DNA of 41,516 nt from CAWUKT01 sp963923035 (GCA_963923035.1 CAWUKT010000063.1:1-41516), one strand, 5' to 3'. Positions 24,333 to 32,728 are shown, counted from the stretch's first letter. The notes: generated from the sequence alone by a model not told the origin. A program made the numbers and translations.

Positions 24333-25928
24333 ATGGTACCAGGAATGCAAAATTACCTCCGTCAGACTGCCCGGCGATTGCCGGGCAAACTGGCCCTCCT
24401 CGCCGGAAAGGACCGGCTGAGTTACCAGGAGTTGGATGAACGCTCCGACCATTTTGCCGCTTGCCTGCAAGCCAGGGGCGTCCAACGGGGCGACCGGGTC
24501 GTTCTCTGCCTGGGCAATGTTCCCGAAATGGCAATTGCTTTTTGGGCGACGCTCAAAATGGGAGCGGTCGTATGCCCCATCGGGGGTGACCTTCCGCCCG
24601 CCAAATTGGAATACGTCCTCCGGGACTCGGGTGCCCATACCCTGGTGGTGACGTCGGACCGCAAGGAAGACGACCTGCCTGGTTTGCTGGGCCGGATTCC
24701 CTCCCTGAAGCAAATCATCTGGGAGAGCGCGCCGGAAGAAGCCCTTCCCGCCGGGACCATTTCCCTGCGCGACGTGATGCAAGGCCCTTCCCCTGAGCTG
24801 GTGCCTTCCCAGCACATCGACATCGATCTGGCCATGATCATCTATACCTCTGGCTCGACCGGGGAACCAAAGGGAGTGATGCACACCCACCGCAGCATGA
24901 TCACCGCCGCCGAATCCCTGGGAACCTACCTTGACTACCAAGAGGCGGACAAGGTGATTTGTGCCCTGCCCCTCTCCTTTGATTACGGGCTGTACCAGGT
25001 CATCCTGACGGCCCGGGTAGGTGCCAGTTTGCTTTTGGAGAAGGATGTGGCCTGGCCGGTGCTGTTTTTGAAGAAAATTGCTTCGGAAAAAGCCACCATT
25101 CTCCCCGCTGTCCCTACCCTGTTTTCATTGCTCTGCACCCAAAACAAGAAATTCGGTTTGGACCTGTCTTCCATTCGGGCCGTGACCAATACCGGTGCCG
25201 CCCTGACGCAGAAGCACATCGACGAAATCAAGGTCGCCCTCCCAAATGCCAAGATTTTCTCCATGTATGGACTCACGGAATGCAAGCGCTGTACCTGGCT
25301 GCCTCCGGAGGACATCGACCGGAAGCCCGGAAGTGTTGGTTTTGCCATTCCCAATACTGAATTGTGGATCGTGGACGAAGCGGGCCAACCACTCGGGGCC
25401 AATCAGCCGGGGCAGTTGGTGATCCGGGGAGGAACTGTGATGCGGGGGTACTGGAAAAAACCGGAGAAAACCGCCGAGAAATTGAAGGATGGGCCTTTGC
25501 CGGGGGAAAAAGTCTTGTACACGGGCGACCGTTGCATGGTGGACGAAGAGGGTTACCTCTATTTCCTGGGCCGCATGGATCAAATGATCAAGTCGCGGGG
25601 CATCAAGGTCAGTCCCAAAGAAACCGAAGATTTCTTGTACCAGCATCCGGCGGTCAAGGACGCGGCCGTCATGGGAGTGCCCCATCCCGAATTTGGAGAT
25701 GCCCTCTATGCCTTCATGACCCTGGTCCCGGGAGAAACGACTTCGTTGGCCGACCTGAAAGCGTACTGCAAATCGGGCCTGGCCAGTCCTTCCGTCCCCG
25801 AATGGCTGGAAATCGTGCCCGCTTTCCCGTTGACCCCCAATGGTAAGTTCAATTACCTCGCCCTGCGGGAACGGGCCATTGCCGCGACGAGCGCCCCCGA
25901 ATTGTCTTCGCCCCAAACGATCGCGTGA
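24333..25928 (+). CDS. AMP-forming acyl/amino acid--carrier protein ligase
   Basis: 531 residues, ANL superfamily. Core motifs: IIYTSGSTGEPKG (P-loop, about 169-181), SMYGLTECKR (A5), YTGDRCMVDEEGYLYFLGR (A7-A8), IKSRGIKVSP hinge, and PNGK with K505 as the adenylation lysine near the C-terminus. It should activate a carboxylate as acyl-AMP and transfer it to the pantetheine of the ACP encoded just upstream, or to CoA. The overall form is that of the ligases found with carrier proteins and PLP decarboxylases in exosortase-A-associated clusters. The stop and the hydrolase start overlap as TGATG at 25926-25930, indicating coupled translation. Confidence 0.88.
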   Translation: MVPGMQNYLRQTARRLPGKLALLAGKDRLSYQELDERSDHFAACLQARGVQRGDRVVLCLGNVPEMAIAFWATLKMGAVVCPIGGDLPPAKLEYVLRDSGAHTLVVTSDRKEDDLPGLLGRIPSLKQIIWESAPEEALPAGTISLRDVMQGPSPELVPSQHIDIDLAMIIYTSGSTGEPKGVMHTHRSMITAAESLGTYLDYQEADKVICALPLSFDYGLYQVILTARVGASLLLEKDVAWPVLFLKKIASEKATILPAVPTLFSLLCTQNKKFGLDLSSIRAVTNTGAALTQKHIDEIKVALPNAKIFSMYGLTECKRCTWLPPEDIDRKPGSVGFAIPNTELWIVDEAGQPLGANQPGQLVIRGGTVMRGYWKKPEKTAEKLKDGPLPGEKVLYTGDRCMVDEEGYLYFLGRMDQMIKSRGIKVSPKETEDFLYQHPAVKDAAVMGVPHPEFGDALYAFMTLVPGETTSLADLKAYCKSGLASPSVPEWLEIVPAFPLTPNGKFNYLALRERAIAATSAPELSSPQTIA

Positions 25929-26842
25929 TGGAAACGCTTCCCTACCGCGAAATGCGTTTTGAGTTGACCTCGGGTACCCTGGCCGCCAAGGTCTGGGGAC
26001 CGGAAGACGGGATGCCCTTGCTGGCCCTGCATGGTTGGCTCGACAACGCGAATACGTATGACCTGCTCGCGCAGGAACTCACTGGTTGCCGCCTGGTGGC
26101 GCTGGACCTGGCCGGTCACGGCCTGTCCGGCCATCGGCCTGCCGGTGGCTCCTACTACCTCTGGGACCACCTCGCCGACGTGGCCGAAGTCGTGGACCAA
26201 CTTGGCTGGCGCCGTTTCAGTCTGATGGGCCATTCGATGGGGGCCGGGATCGCCACCTGGTTCGCGGGGACCTTTCCCCAAAAAGTAGAGCGGCTCGTCC
26301 TCATCGACGGATTCGGAGCGGCCTTTTCGGTCGCCTCCGACCGCTTGCCCGGATACCTGCGGCAGGCCATCCGGCGCCGGATGCTGGCCTTCAACAGCCC
26401 CATTGCGCGGTTTTCGGAGGGCGAACAGCCCCAGTTTGCCAGCTTCGATGAAGCGGTGGCGGAACGCCAAAATGGAAAGTTTGGGGACCTGACACGCGAG
26501 GCGGCGGCCATCCTGCTCCGCCGCGGCCTGGAGCCCGTCGAGGGCGGATTCCGCTGGCGCAACGATCCCCGGCTCGCCTTGCCCGCCTATATGGAACCCG
26601 ACGAGGCCACCATCCACGCCTTTATCCGCCAAATCAAAGCCCCGACCTGTCTGATCCTCGGACAGCAAGGGCTGTTCGGAGAGGGGCAAAAGGCCGAACG
26701 CCTCCAGCACTTCCGCCATTTGGAGCTCCACAAGCTCCCCGGCGACCACCACCTCCACCTGGGTCCCCAGGCCTCGGAAGTGGCCCGGACCATCCAACAT
26801 TTCCTTGTTCCTTCTATTCAACCTCAAATCCTAATCCCATGA
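25928..26842 (+). CDS. Alpha/beta hydrolase (possible thioesterase)
   Basis: 304 residues from ATG 25928. LLALHGWLDN carries the oxyanion-hole HGW; LVALDLAGHGLSGHRP follows; the nucleophile elbow is GHSMG with S103; the catalytic histidine is likely in GDHHLHL near the C-terminus. Substrate unknown. Its place behind a carrier-protein ligase, with overlapping codons on both sides, suggests that it releases product from the carrier or cleaves the finished amide or ester. The alternative is a general esterase. The 3' end overlaps the next gene (ATGA at 26839-26842). Confidence 0.85.
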   Translation: METLPYREMRFELTSGTLAAKVWGPEDGMPLLALHGWLDNANTYDLLAQELTGCRLVALDLAGHGLSGHRPAGGSYYLWDHLADVAEVVDQLGWRRFSLMGHSMGAGIATWFAGTFPQKVERLVLIDGFGAAFSVASDRLPGYLRQAIRRRMLAFNSPIARFSEGEQPQFASFDEAVAERQNGKFGDLTREAAAILLRRGLEPVEGGFRWRNDPRLALPAYMEPDEATIHAFIRQIKAPTCLILGQQGLFGEGQKAERLQHFRHLELHKLPGDHHLHLGPQASEVARTIQHFLVPSIQPQILIP

Positions 26843-27636
26843 AATATGCTATCCTGCCCCTCCTCCTTTTGTTCTCCGGGGCCCTCTTCGCTCAACGATC
26901 TTCCCTGAAAATCCTCCTCCCCCACCAATTGCCGGTGGCAGTGACGGATTCGATGACTGCGCCCCAGGAAGACGGGGAACAAGAAAAACTTCCCGCCACC
27001 TTCGCCGTCCAGGTCCTCCAAAACAATGCCGCCGGGTTCTATCCGTTGGTGCTCGGAAGTTTTGGATTGAACAGCAAACTCAGCTTTACCTACTACGGCG
27101 TCTTTTGGACGAATCCGGCCTTTGGAACGCAGGAATCCGGGGGTGACCTCTGGTTCGAATATGGCGCCGGGCTGGGCTTCAAAGCGGCCAATGACCGTTT
27201 GTTCCTCAATCCTTCGCTCGGATTTACCAATGGAAAATTCCTGTCCGGCGGCTCCCAGAATGTGATCGGAGATGGTATTGTTCCGAGCCTGTTCGCCCTT
27301 TTCAACGAAGGCCGGTTTGAAACGGAGTTTTACCTGTCCTATTACAAGTCTCTGCGGTCAGAAGGCCCGGTGACGCAGGATTTCGTTCTGAACTGGGTGC
27401 TGCCCGGCGTACGGATCAACGATCACTTCGCCTTGGGGGGCCACTACGAGCAATTCGTGAATACGCGGGTCACCGGTGGAGATCCGGCTTCGGTCTACCA
27501 ATGGCTGGGGGGATACCTGCGCATGACGGCGGGCAAGGGCTATTCCCTGCGGATTTCGGCGGGTAAGAACCTCTACGAAGGTCCGATTGCGCCTGAATTC
27601 TACAAGATTTCGGTCTTTCTGCCGCTGCTGCAATAG
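26839..27636 (+). CDS. Putative outer-membrane beta-barrel protein
   Basis: 265 residues with a signal peptide (MKYAILPLLLLFSGALFAQ). The remainder alternates polar and aromatic residues in beta-strand patterns (FGLNSKLSFTYYGVFW, DLWFEYGAGLGFKA, RFETEFYLSYYKSL) and ends in a barrel-like YKISVFLPLLQ. It resembles small outer-membrane or porin-like proteins of Bacteroidota; I cannot name the family. As the last gene of the operon it could move the pathway product or substrate across the outer membrane. Ends at a hairpin shared with the convergent sigma54 regulator. Confidence 0.7.
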   Translation: MKYAILPLLLLFSGALFAQRSSLKILLPHQLPVAVTDSMTAPQEDGEQEKLPATFAVQVLQNNAAGFYPLVLGSFGLNSKLSFTYYGVFWTNPAFGTQESGGDLWFEYGAGLGFKAANDRLFLNPSLGFTNGKFLSGGSQNVIGDGIVPSLFALFNEGRFETEFYLSYYKSLRSEGPVTQDFVLNWVLPGVRINDHFALGGHYEQFVNTRVTGGDPASVYQWLGGYLRMTAGKGYSLRISAGKNLYEGPIAPEFYKISVFLPLLQ

Positions 27637-27639
27637 TCA

Positions 27640-27658
27640 GAGGGGGATTTTCCCCCTC
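27640..27658. terminator. Hairpin between convergent operon and sigma54 regulator
   Basis: GAGGGGGA (27640-27647) and TCCCCCTC (27651-27658) pair perfectly around TTT. The hairpin fills the 20-nt gap between the stops at 27636 and 27657. No T run follows on either strand, so termination may be weak or factor-dependent. Confidence 0.5.
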
Positions 27659-29462
27659 ACTGCGCCTCATTGCTGCGGCGGATGCCCAGCTTCTTCATCC
27701 GCGACTCCAAGGTCGTCGGTTTGAGGCCCAGGATGGCTGCGGCGCCACCGTCTCCACTGACCCGCCAGCGGGTCAATTTCAGCACCTCGACGATGTGCTG
27801 CCGGTTGACCTCCTCCAATGTGGGGAGGTTTTCCGGATCTACCTGCCGCTTGGGCGGCTGCGGTAACCAGTTCCCCAACTGCAATTTTCCATTGCGGGAG
27901 AGGATCACCGCCCGCTCAATGATGTTTTCCAGCTCCCGGATGTTTCCGGGAAAATGGTAGGCCTGGAGCTGGTCCAGCACCTTTTGGGGGATATGATCGA
28001 TCTTTTTGCCGATGCGGGGCTCCATCTTCTGGCAAAAGTGCCGCACCAAAATGGGGATGTCGTCGAGCCGGTCCCGCAGCGGGGGACAGGAAATAGGAAA
28101 TACATTCAGCCGGTAGTACAGGTCCTCCCGGAATTTTCCCTTTTCCACCTCCTTCTCCAACTTCCGGTTCGTTGCGGCAATGATCCGGACATCCACCCGA
28201 ATCGTTTCTCCCCCACCCAAGCGCTCAAACTCCCCTTCCTGCAAGACCCGCAGCAATTTGGACTGCAATTCCAAGGGCATTTCTCCGATTTCATCCAGGA
28301 AAATGGTGCTCTGGTGGGCCAGTTCGAAGCGGCCGGCCCGGCGCTGGAGGGCGCCGGTAAAGGCTCCCTTCTCGTGCCCGAACAGTTCACTTTCGATCAA
28401 ATAGGCCGGCAGCGCCGCACAATTGACCTTGATCATGGGGCGGTCGCTGCGGGGACTGAGGTGGTGCAAACTCCGCGCAATCAGCTCTTTGCCGGTCCCG
28501 GATTCTCCCAGGATCAAGACCGTTGCCTGGGTCGTGGCCACTTGCTCCACCTCCCGAAACAGTTGCTGCATGGACCGGTTCTGGCTGATGATCTCCCCAA
28601 AATCGTTCGAGACCTTGATCTCTTCCTGCAAGTAGTTGTTTTCCGCCTCCAAACGCTCTCTCAATTCCTGAATCTCATGGAATGCGCCCCGCAGTGCCGC
28701 TTCCTTTCGCTTGCGTTCGCTGATGTCCCGCACAATGGAGCAGGTGTATTCTTCCCCCTCGAAGTAGATATAGTTGGATGAAATCTCCACGGGAATCTCC
28801 CGTCCATCCCGCGTGGTATGGCTGGATTCGGAGAGCATGGTCCCCTGGGCCCGCAGCGTTTCGAAGGCCGCGCCCAACCGGGAGGGATCGTAATTGAGGT
28901 TGACGTCGAAGATGAGCATGGAGGTCAATTCGCCGCGGGTATAGCCCAGGCGGCGGCAGGCGGCCTCGTTGACGTGGGTGATTTCGCCGCTGCTGTTGAT
29001 CCAAAAGATGCCGTCGTTGGCGCGTTGGATGGTGAAGTGGGACATGCGGGCCAATTTCTCGGGGCTGCCCAGGTCGTGGTGGAATTCGCGGAGGCGTTCC
29101 CCATCCTCCAAATCGCGGGAGAAGGACTCCCACCAAAATACCACGCGGGCATCTTCCCCCTCGTCCATTTCCACGGGGCGGACCAAGGCCCGGACCAGGT
29201 GCCAGTTCTTGAGGCGAAAATAGATGGGAAGGCTTTCGGACAGGGAAAAAAAGGACAACCAATTCTCCTGGTTGACCTCGGGGCTGATTTCGAATATGCG
29301 GAGAAAGGAAAATTCTTCGGCCGAATATCCGAACAGGTCGACGGCACTGGCATTGGCGAACAGAATCCGGCCCTGTTGATCAAACAGCAAAACGGGCTGG
29401 TCATGGTTCTCGGGGGCATGACCGTCAAGGGAAAATGGCAAAGGAAAGGCTGAATCGTCCAT
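27657..29462 (-). CDS. PAS-PAS sigma54-dependent transcriptional activator (Fis-type HTH)
   Basis: 601 residues from ATG 29462. Two PAS domains (about 22-130 and 140-255; the second has NDGIFWINSSGEITHVNEAA and a PAC-like SIVRDISERKR) precede a short coiled coil. The AAA+ domain has Walker A GESGTGKE (319-326), the sigma54-contact loop GAFTGA (366-371), Walker B TIFLDEIGEM, and arginine-rich sensor regions. A Fis-type helix-turn-helix ends the protein (VSGDGGAAAILGLKPTTLESRMKKLGI). It should activate sigma54 holoenzyme in response to a ligand or redox signal sensed by PAS. It is divergent from 29655-30864, and a sigma54-like promoter lies between, so that pair is the likely target. Confidence 0.93.
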   Translation of the reverse strand: MDDSAFPLPFSLDGHAPENHDQPVLLFDQQGRILFANASAVDLFGYSAEEFSFLRIFEISPEVNQENWLSFFSLSESLPIYFRLKNWHLVRALVRPVEMDEGEDARVVFWWESFSRDLEDGERLREFHHDLGSPEKLARMSHFTIQRANDGIFWINSSGEITHVNEAACRRLGYTRGELTSMLIFDVNLNYDPSRLGAAFETLRAQGTMLSESSHTTRDGREIPVEISSNYIYFEGEEYTCSIVRDISERKRKEAALRGAFHEIQELRERLEAENNYLQEEIKVSNDFGEIISQNRSMQQLFREVEQVATTQATVLILGESGTGKELIARSLHHLSPRSDRPMIKVNCAALPAYLIESELFGHEKGAFTGALQRRAGRFELAHQSTIFLDEIGEMPLELQSKLLRVLQEGEFERLGGGETIRVDVRIIAATNRKLEKEVEKGKFREDLYYRLNVFPISCPPLRDRLDDIPILVRHFCQKMEPRIGKKIDHIPQKVLDQLQAYHFPGNIRELENIIERAVILSRNGKLQLGNWLPQPPKRQVDPENLPTLEEVNRQHIVEVLKLTRWRVSGDGGAAAILGLKPTTLESRMKKLGIRRSNEAQ

Positions 29463-29481
29463 GCCGAAAGCTCTCAATTTT

Positions 29482-29520
29482 TGGGGAATTCACGAAATAT
29501 CGGGAATATTTTTCGGGAAT
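29482..29520. promoter_or_regulatory. Repeated GGGAAT sites, possible enhancer for the activator
   Basis: TCGGGAAT occurs at 29500-29507 and 29513-29520, and a related TGGGGAAT lies near 29481-29488, all in the same orientation. They are about 85-125 nt upstream of the candidate sigma54 promoter, which is where activator sites usually sit. The link is inferred. Confidence 0.35.
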
Positions 29521-29603
29521 CCGTTTTGGAGCGGACTTTTCAAAAATTATTACTCCCTAAAAAACAGCGACTTACACATTTTTTCATCCCCTCTCCTTTC
29601 TAC

Positions 29604-29619
29604 TGGCACAGAGCTTGGA
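29604..29619 (+). promoter_or_regulatory. Candidate sigma54 (-24/-12) promoter
   Basis: TGGCAC (29604-29609), five bases, then TTGGA (29615-29619) matches TGGCAC-N5-TTGCA except for one G in place of C in the -12 box. The -24/-12 spacing is correct. It lies 36 nt upstream of the thioredoxin-like start and faces away from the gene of a sigma54 activator. Confidence 0.5.
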
Positions 29620-29654
29620 CTAAAGGGAAGCATAAACACAGAACATTGCCCCAC

Positions 29655-29987
29655 ATGACCCAAACACTCCATCCTCTACCCACCGACTGGCAACAGCAAA
29701 ATGAGCTTCTGCTCCTGCTGTTCATGCGGGACGGCAGCGGAACCTCTCAGATGATGAGAGGCCATGTGGAGGAAGTCTTGGCGGAGCATGGCGGCGCAGT
29801 CGTGGCGTACAGCGTAGATGGAGATCGTTACCCGGCCCTGTTCGAAGAATTTCGGATTTCCCGGGTGCCTACCCTCTACGTCGTCCACTGCGGGCAGCTT
29901 CTCCGACGCTTTGAGGGACTTTTTCCCCTGGCTGAACTGAAAACCTTTGTCTCGGAAAGCCTCCCGGACGTAATGTCCTGTTATTGA
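29655..29987 (+). CDS. Thioredoxin-fold protein lacking the CxxC motif
   Basis: 110 residues from ATG 29655. The arrangement ELLLLLFMRDGSG, VVAYSVDGDRYPALFEEF, ISRVPTLYVV (with the cis-proline) and GLFPLAELKTFV is that of thioredoxin. The active-site position holds GSGTSQMM instead of WCGPC, so disulfide exchange is not expected. The cysteine C107 near the C-terminus and another in VVHCGQ are in unusual places. It could be a chaperone-like or regulatory thioredoxin variant. A sigma54-like promoter lies directly upstream, and a lipoprotein gene follows 28 nt later. Confidence 0.72.
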   Translation: MTQTLHPLPTDWQQQNELLLLLFMRDGSGTSQMMRGHVEEVLAEHGGAVVAYSVDGDRYPALFEEFRISRVPTLYVVHCGQLLRRFEGLFPLAELKTFVSESLPDVMSCY

Positions 29988-30015
29988 TCGCATTACACTA
30001 CAACTAATAATTAAA

Positions 30016-30864
30016 ATGAAGAACACAATTTTTTTAACCTTGATGCTGGCCCTGGTTTTTGCTGGATGCAAAAAAGAAGACCCGACCCTGACGCTTGGAC
30101 TGAATGGCCTCGAAGATGTAGGCGCTGACTTCCGTTACGAAGGCTGGGTCATGATCGACGGCAGCCCCGTTAGCACGGGAACCTTCTCCGTGGATGCTGA
30201 CGGCGCCCTCTCCCAAACTGAATTTGCGCTGGAAGACATTGACATCGAATCCGCTACGGCATTCGTTCTCTCCATCGAGCCCTTTCCGGACAGCGACCCA
30301 GCTCCCTCCGCCGTCAAGTACCTCTCCGGCGATTTCAGTGGCGATGTCGCCACCGTCAATACCGACCTCGTGGCTGACTTCAGCAGCGCCACCGGTGCCT
30401 TCCTCATCGCCACTCCGACCACCAGCGACATGACCGACGACCTCAGCGGTGTCTGGTTCATCGACAATGGTTCGGCTGGTCTGAACCTGCCCGCCCTGGC
30501 CGAAGGCTGGATCTACGAAGGCTGGGCTGTCATCAATGGCACCCCCATCTCCACCGGCACCTTCACCAGCGGCAATGCCCCTGACAACAGCGCCATCTTC
30601 AGCGGCCCCGAAGCTGCTCCGCCCTACCCCGGCGAAGATTTCATCATGAATGCTCCGGCTGGCCTGACCTTCCCGGTCGACCTCACCAACATGCCGATCG
30701 TCGTCTCCGTCGAGCCGGTTCCGGACAACAGCACCGCTCCCTTTACCTTGAAGCCGCTTTCCGGCAGCTCTCCTGCGACGGGCACCATGGTCGGTACTTC
30801 CTACGACATGGCCAACAACTCCGCTGGCCTCCCGACGGGAACCGTTACCCGCAATGTCGACTGA
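30016..30864 (+). CDS. Lipoprotein with two anti-sigma-factor-like repeats
   Basis: 282 residues. The signal peptide ends in a lipobox LVFAGC, so C18 is probably lipidated and the protein anchored to the outer or inner membrane. The mature part has two related halves, each with the phrase YEGWVMIDGSPVSTGTF (about 42-58) or YEGWAVINGTPISTGTF (about 169-185), then an LSIEPFPDSDPAPS or SVEPVPDNSTAPF stretch. This pattern resembles the extracytoplasmic domain of RskA-type anti-sigma factors and related small domains. No transmembrane or zinc anti-sigma part is present, so a sigma-regulator role is not supported. It lies downstream of the thioredoxin-like gene, possibly in one sigma54-controlled transcript. 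Confidence 0.75.
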   Translation: MKNTIFLTLMLALVFAGCKKEDPTLTLGLNGLEDVGADFRYEGWVMIDGSPVSTGTFSVDADGALSQTEFALEDIDIESATAFVLSIEPFPDSDPAPSAVKYLSGDFSGDVATVNTDLVADFSSATGAFLIATPTTSDMTDDLSGVWFIDNGSAGLNLPALAEGWIYEGWAVINGTPISTGTFTSGNAPDNSAIFSGPEAAPPYPGEDFIMNAPAGLTFPVDLTNMPIVVSVEPVPDNSTAPFTLKPLSGSSPATGTMVGTSYDMANNSAGLPTGTVTRNVD

Positions 30865-30929
30865 TAGAAACCATCCTGGGCTCGCCGTTATCACAATTTT
30901 TGAGCGAAGATTATCACAAGTTCACTTCG

Positions 30930-30972
30930 TGGGATCAACACCTATTATTCCTCACCGTTCTGGTTGATCCCA
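30930..30972. repeat. 10-bp inverted repeat downstream of the lipoprotein gene
   Basis: TGGGATCAAC (30930-30939) and GTTGATCCCA (30963-30972) are perfect complements 23 nt apart. Just before them TTATCACAA occurs twice (30888-30896 and 30911-30919). The arrangement is followed directly by the stronger terminator hairpin. It may be an mRNA-stabilising structure or a small mobile-element trace. Confidence 0.4.
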
Positions 30973-30986
30973 ATGGTTATACGCTT

Positions 30987-31016
30987 ACCAAGGCCACCCG
31001 TAGAGGTGGCCTTGGT
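30987..31016. terminator. Bidirectional terminator hairpin
   Basis: ACCAAGGCCACC (30987-30998) pairs perfectly over 12 bp with GGTGGCCTTGGT (31005-31016) across a 6-nt loop; GCGTTT follows. It sits between the convergent lipoprotein gene and the T9SS esterase gene. The stem is strong but the T tract is short. Confidence 0.7.
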
Positions 31017-31046
31017 GCGTTTAACATCCCCATGTAGGTCACTGGA

Positions 31047-32294
31047 TCATTCTTTGACCAAGCGCAGGACCTTTTCTTTTCCCTCCCGTTCAATCTTCAA
31101 CAGGTACATCCCCCCCGCCCATTGTTCCGTCTTCATCCCTTCCAGTGCATCCCCCTCAAAGACCTGTTTCCCGTACACATCCCATACCACAAAATGCTCG
31201 TCTCCCTGCAATCCTTCAACCTGGAAACCCATCGAAAATGGATTCGGATAGGCGGAATAATCGGTTTCCACAACGATTGTTTTGGCGGACGGTGGCGAAG
31301 TAGCGCACTGAGGCGTGATGGTCTGCTCGGTGTACAAACTTGAACAGGTATTGCAGAACACGCTTTTGAAAAAACAACTGGCCCGGGAGACCCGAAACGC
31401 GGCCCCGGCGCTTCCCCGGTAGATTCCGTGGCCTCCCAAGGTATCGACGGTCAATTCAGAGCAGACGCCGTTTTGCACCAGGAGATTGTGCATGGCCCGG
31501 GAGCCGTAGGGTTGGTAAAGTGGATCGGAAGTGTCAATGTCAATGAATACGGTTTGGTCCAATTCTCCGTGGAAAGCAACCGTGGGCACCATTTCGTCGA
31601 CATCGATTTCATTGTCCGGGACCGCTCCCCAGTTGTTGAACAGCCCCTTGATGGTGAACGGGTGGGTCAGGTTGTTCCCCGAAGTATTGAGGTCTCCGAG
31701 GATGCTGCTCGCCGTACTCCCCGTAATGGCGAGGTACAGGGCGTCCATCTCCGACTGGTCGGAGTAGACGAGGCTGTGAGCGGTAAAGGAGCCCGCACTT
31801 TGGCCCCCGGCAAACATCCAGGCGGTATCGATCCGGGCCAGGTTCGCTTTGTCCACCACGAAGCGCATGGCGGCCCGGGCGTCCTGGCTGGCCCGGTAGC
31901 GGGCCAAATACTTGCCTTCATCGGTATTGTCGTGCCCCAGCCGGTATTGGAGGGAGGCGCAGACAAATCCCCGTTGGGCGAATCCCTCACAGAGCGCCGG
32001 CAGATCGCCCGCCTGCTTGTTCCCGCTGATGAAACCACCGCCATGAATCATCAACACGAATGGACGTTTTTGCGCAGGATCGACCTGGAGTTTGGGAAAA
32101 TAGACATCCATGTAGAGGGTTTGCAAATTGCCCTGAAAGTCCACGGCCTGGGCATAGGGGACGTCCAAGGCAACATCGATCTGGTTGGGGGTGAAAAATT
32201 CCACCTCGGTGAAGCGGTCGTTGACGGTACAGTACTGCGCGGAGGCAGCGCCCATCAAGCATAGGAGCTGAAGGAGAAGAAGAATACGTTTCAT
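31047..32294 (-). CDS. Secreted alpha/beta hydrolase (esterase) with T9SS sorting domain
   Basis: 415 residues with signal peptide (MKRILLLLQLLCLMGAASAQ). The catalytic domain (about 25-310) resembles carboxylesterase/BD-FAE-like hydrolases: LMIHGGGFISG forms the oxyanion hole (HGGGF 84-88), GGQSAG holds the nucleophile S166, and a histidine lies in LGGHGIYRG. A cysteine-rich linker follows. The C-terminal 85 residues are a type A T9SS sorting domain (DYSAYPNPFSMGFQVEGL, VWDVYGKQVF, WAGGMYLLKIEREG), so the enzyme is exported through the outer membrane. The substrate is probably an ester of a polysaccharide or lipid, but cannot be read from the sequence. Confidence 0.85.
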   Translation of the reverse strand: MKRILLLLQLLCLMGAASAQYCTVNDRFTEVEFFTPNQIDVALDVPYAQAVDFQGNLQTLYMDVYFPKLQVDPAQKRPFVLMIHGGGFISGNKQAGDLPALCEGFAQRGFVCASLQYRLGHDNTDEGKYLARYRASQDARAAMRFVVDKANLARIDTAWMFAGGQSAGSFTAHSLVYSDQSEMDALYLAITGSTASSILGDLNTSGNNLTHPFTIKGLFNNWGAVPDNEIDVDEMVPTVAFHGELDQTVFIDIDTSDPLYQPYGSRAMHNLLVQNGVCSELTVDTLGGHGIYRGSAGAAFRVSRASCFFKSVFCNTCSSLYTEQTITPQCATSPPSAKTIVVETDYSAYPNPFSMGFQVEGLQGDEHFVVWDVYGKQVFEGDALEGMKTEQWAGGMYLLKIEREGKEKVLRLVKE

Positions 32295-32410
32295 GATATT
32301 GTGTTTGGTACTTGGACGTGGGGGGAGGCGGATGGTTTAAGGGCTGGGGAAAAGAAAGGGGAGCAGGCAACGTGCCTCCGCTCCCCTGGAGTTGGTGGAT
32401 GGATTGGAAA

Positions 32411-32506
32411 TCAGGGCCTGGCCTGACGCCTGGTGGCGCCGGTGATGATGACCACCCGACCGGCCTGGTCGGGGATGTCGTGGGTCGTCCATTTTTGTTT
32501 AGCCAT
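32411..32506 (-). pseudogene. N-terminal remnant of a short-chain dehydrogenase/reductase
   Basis: Reading from the ATG at 32506 gives MAKQKWTTHDIPDQAGRVV and then IITGATRRQARP before a stop at 32411-32413. The W-T/DIPDQ-GRV-xxTGA phrase is the opening of a Rossmann-fold SDR, ending at the TGxxxGxG nucleotide-binding motif, whose second half is lost. About 220 residues or more are missing. It is a gene remnant, not a functional enzyme. Confidence 0.6.
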
Positions 32507-32728
32507 GCTACTCACTTTGGGTTCCAATCGGTGCTTTCATGCCGGGGTTCAGCCTGTCCACCGATCATGTTTCAAAGCTAGGTTCCACAGGGCGGCGGCC
32601 CGTACACATTTCGCAGGAAGACCAATACATTTTTGGGGAGGGTAAAGGGTGGTAATAGTCCTCCATTCGAATATCAGTGCCCATTTTTCCATCTAGCATC
32701 CTCAAAGTCCCATATCCAAACTCGACCG

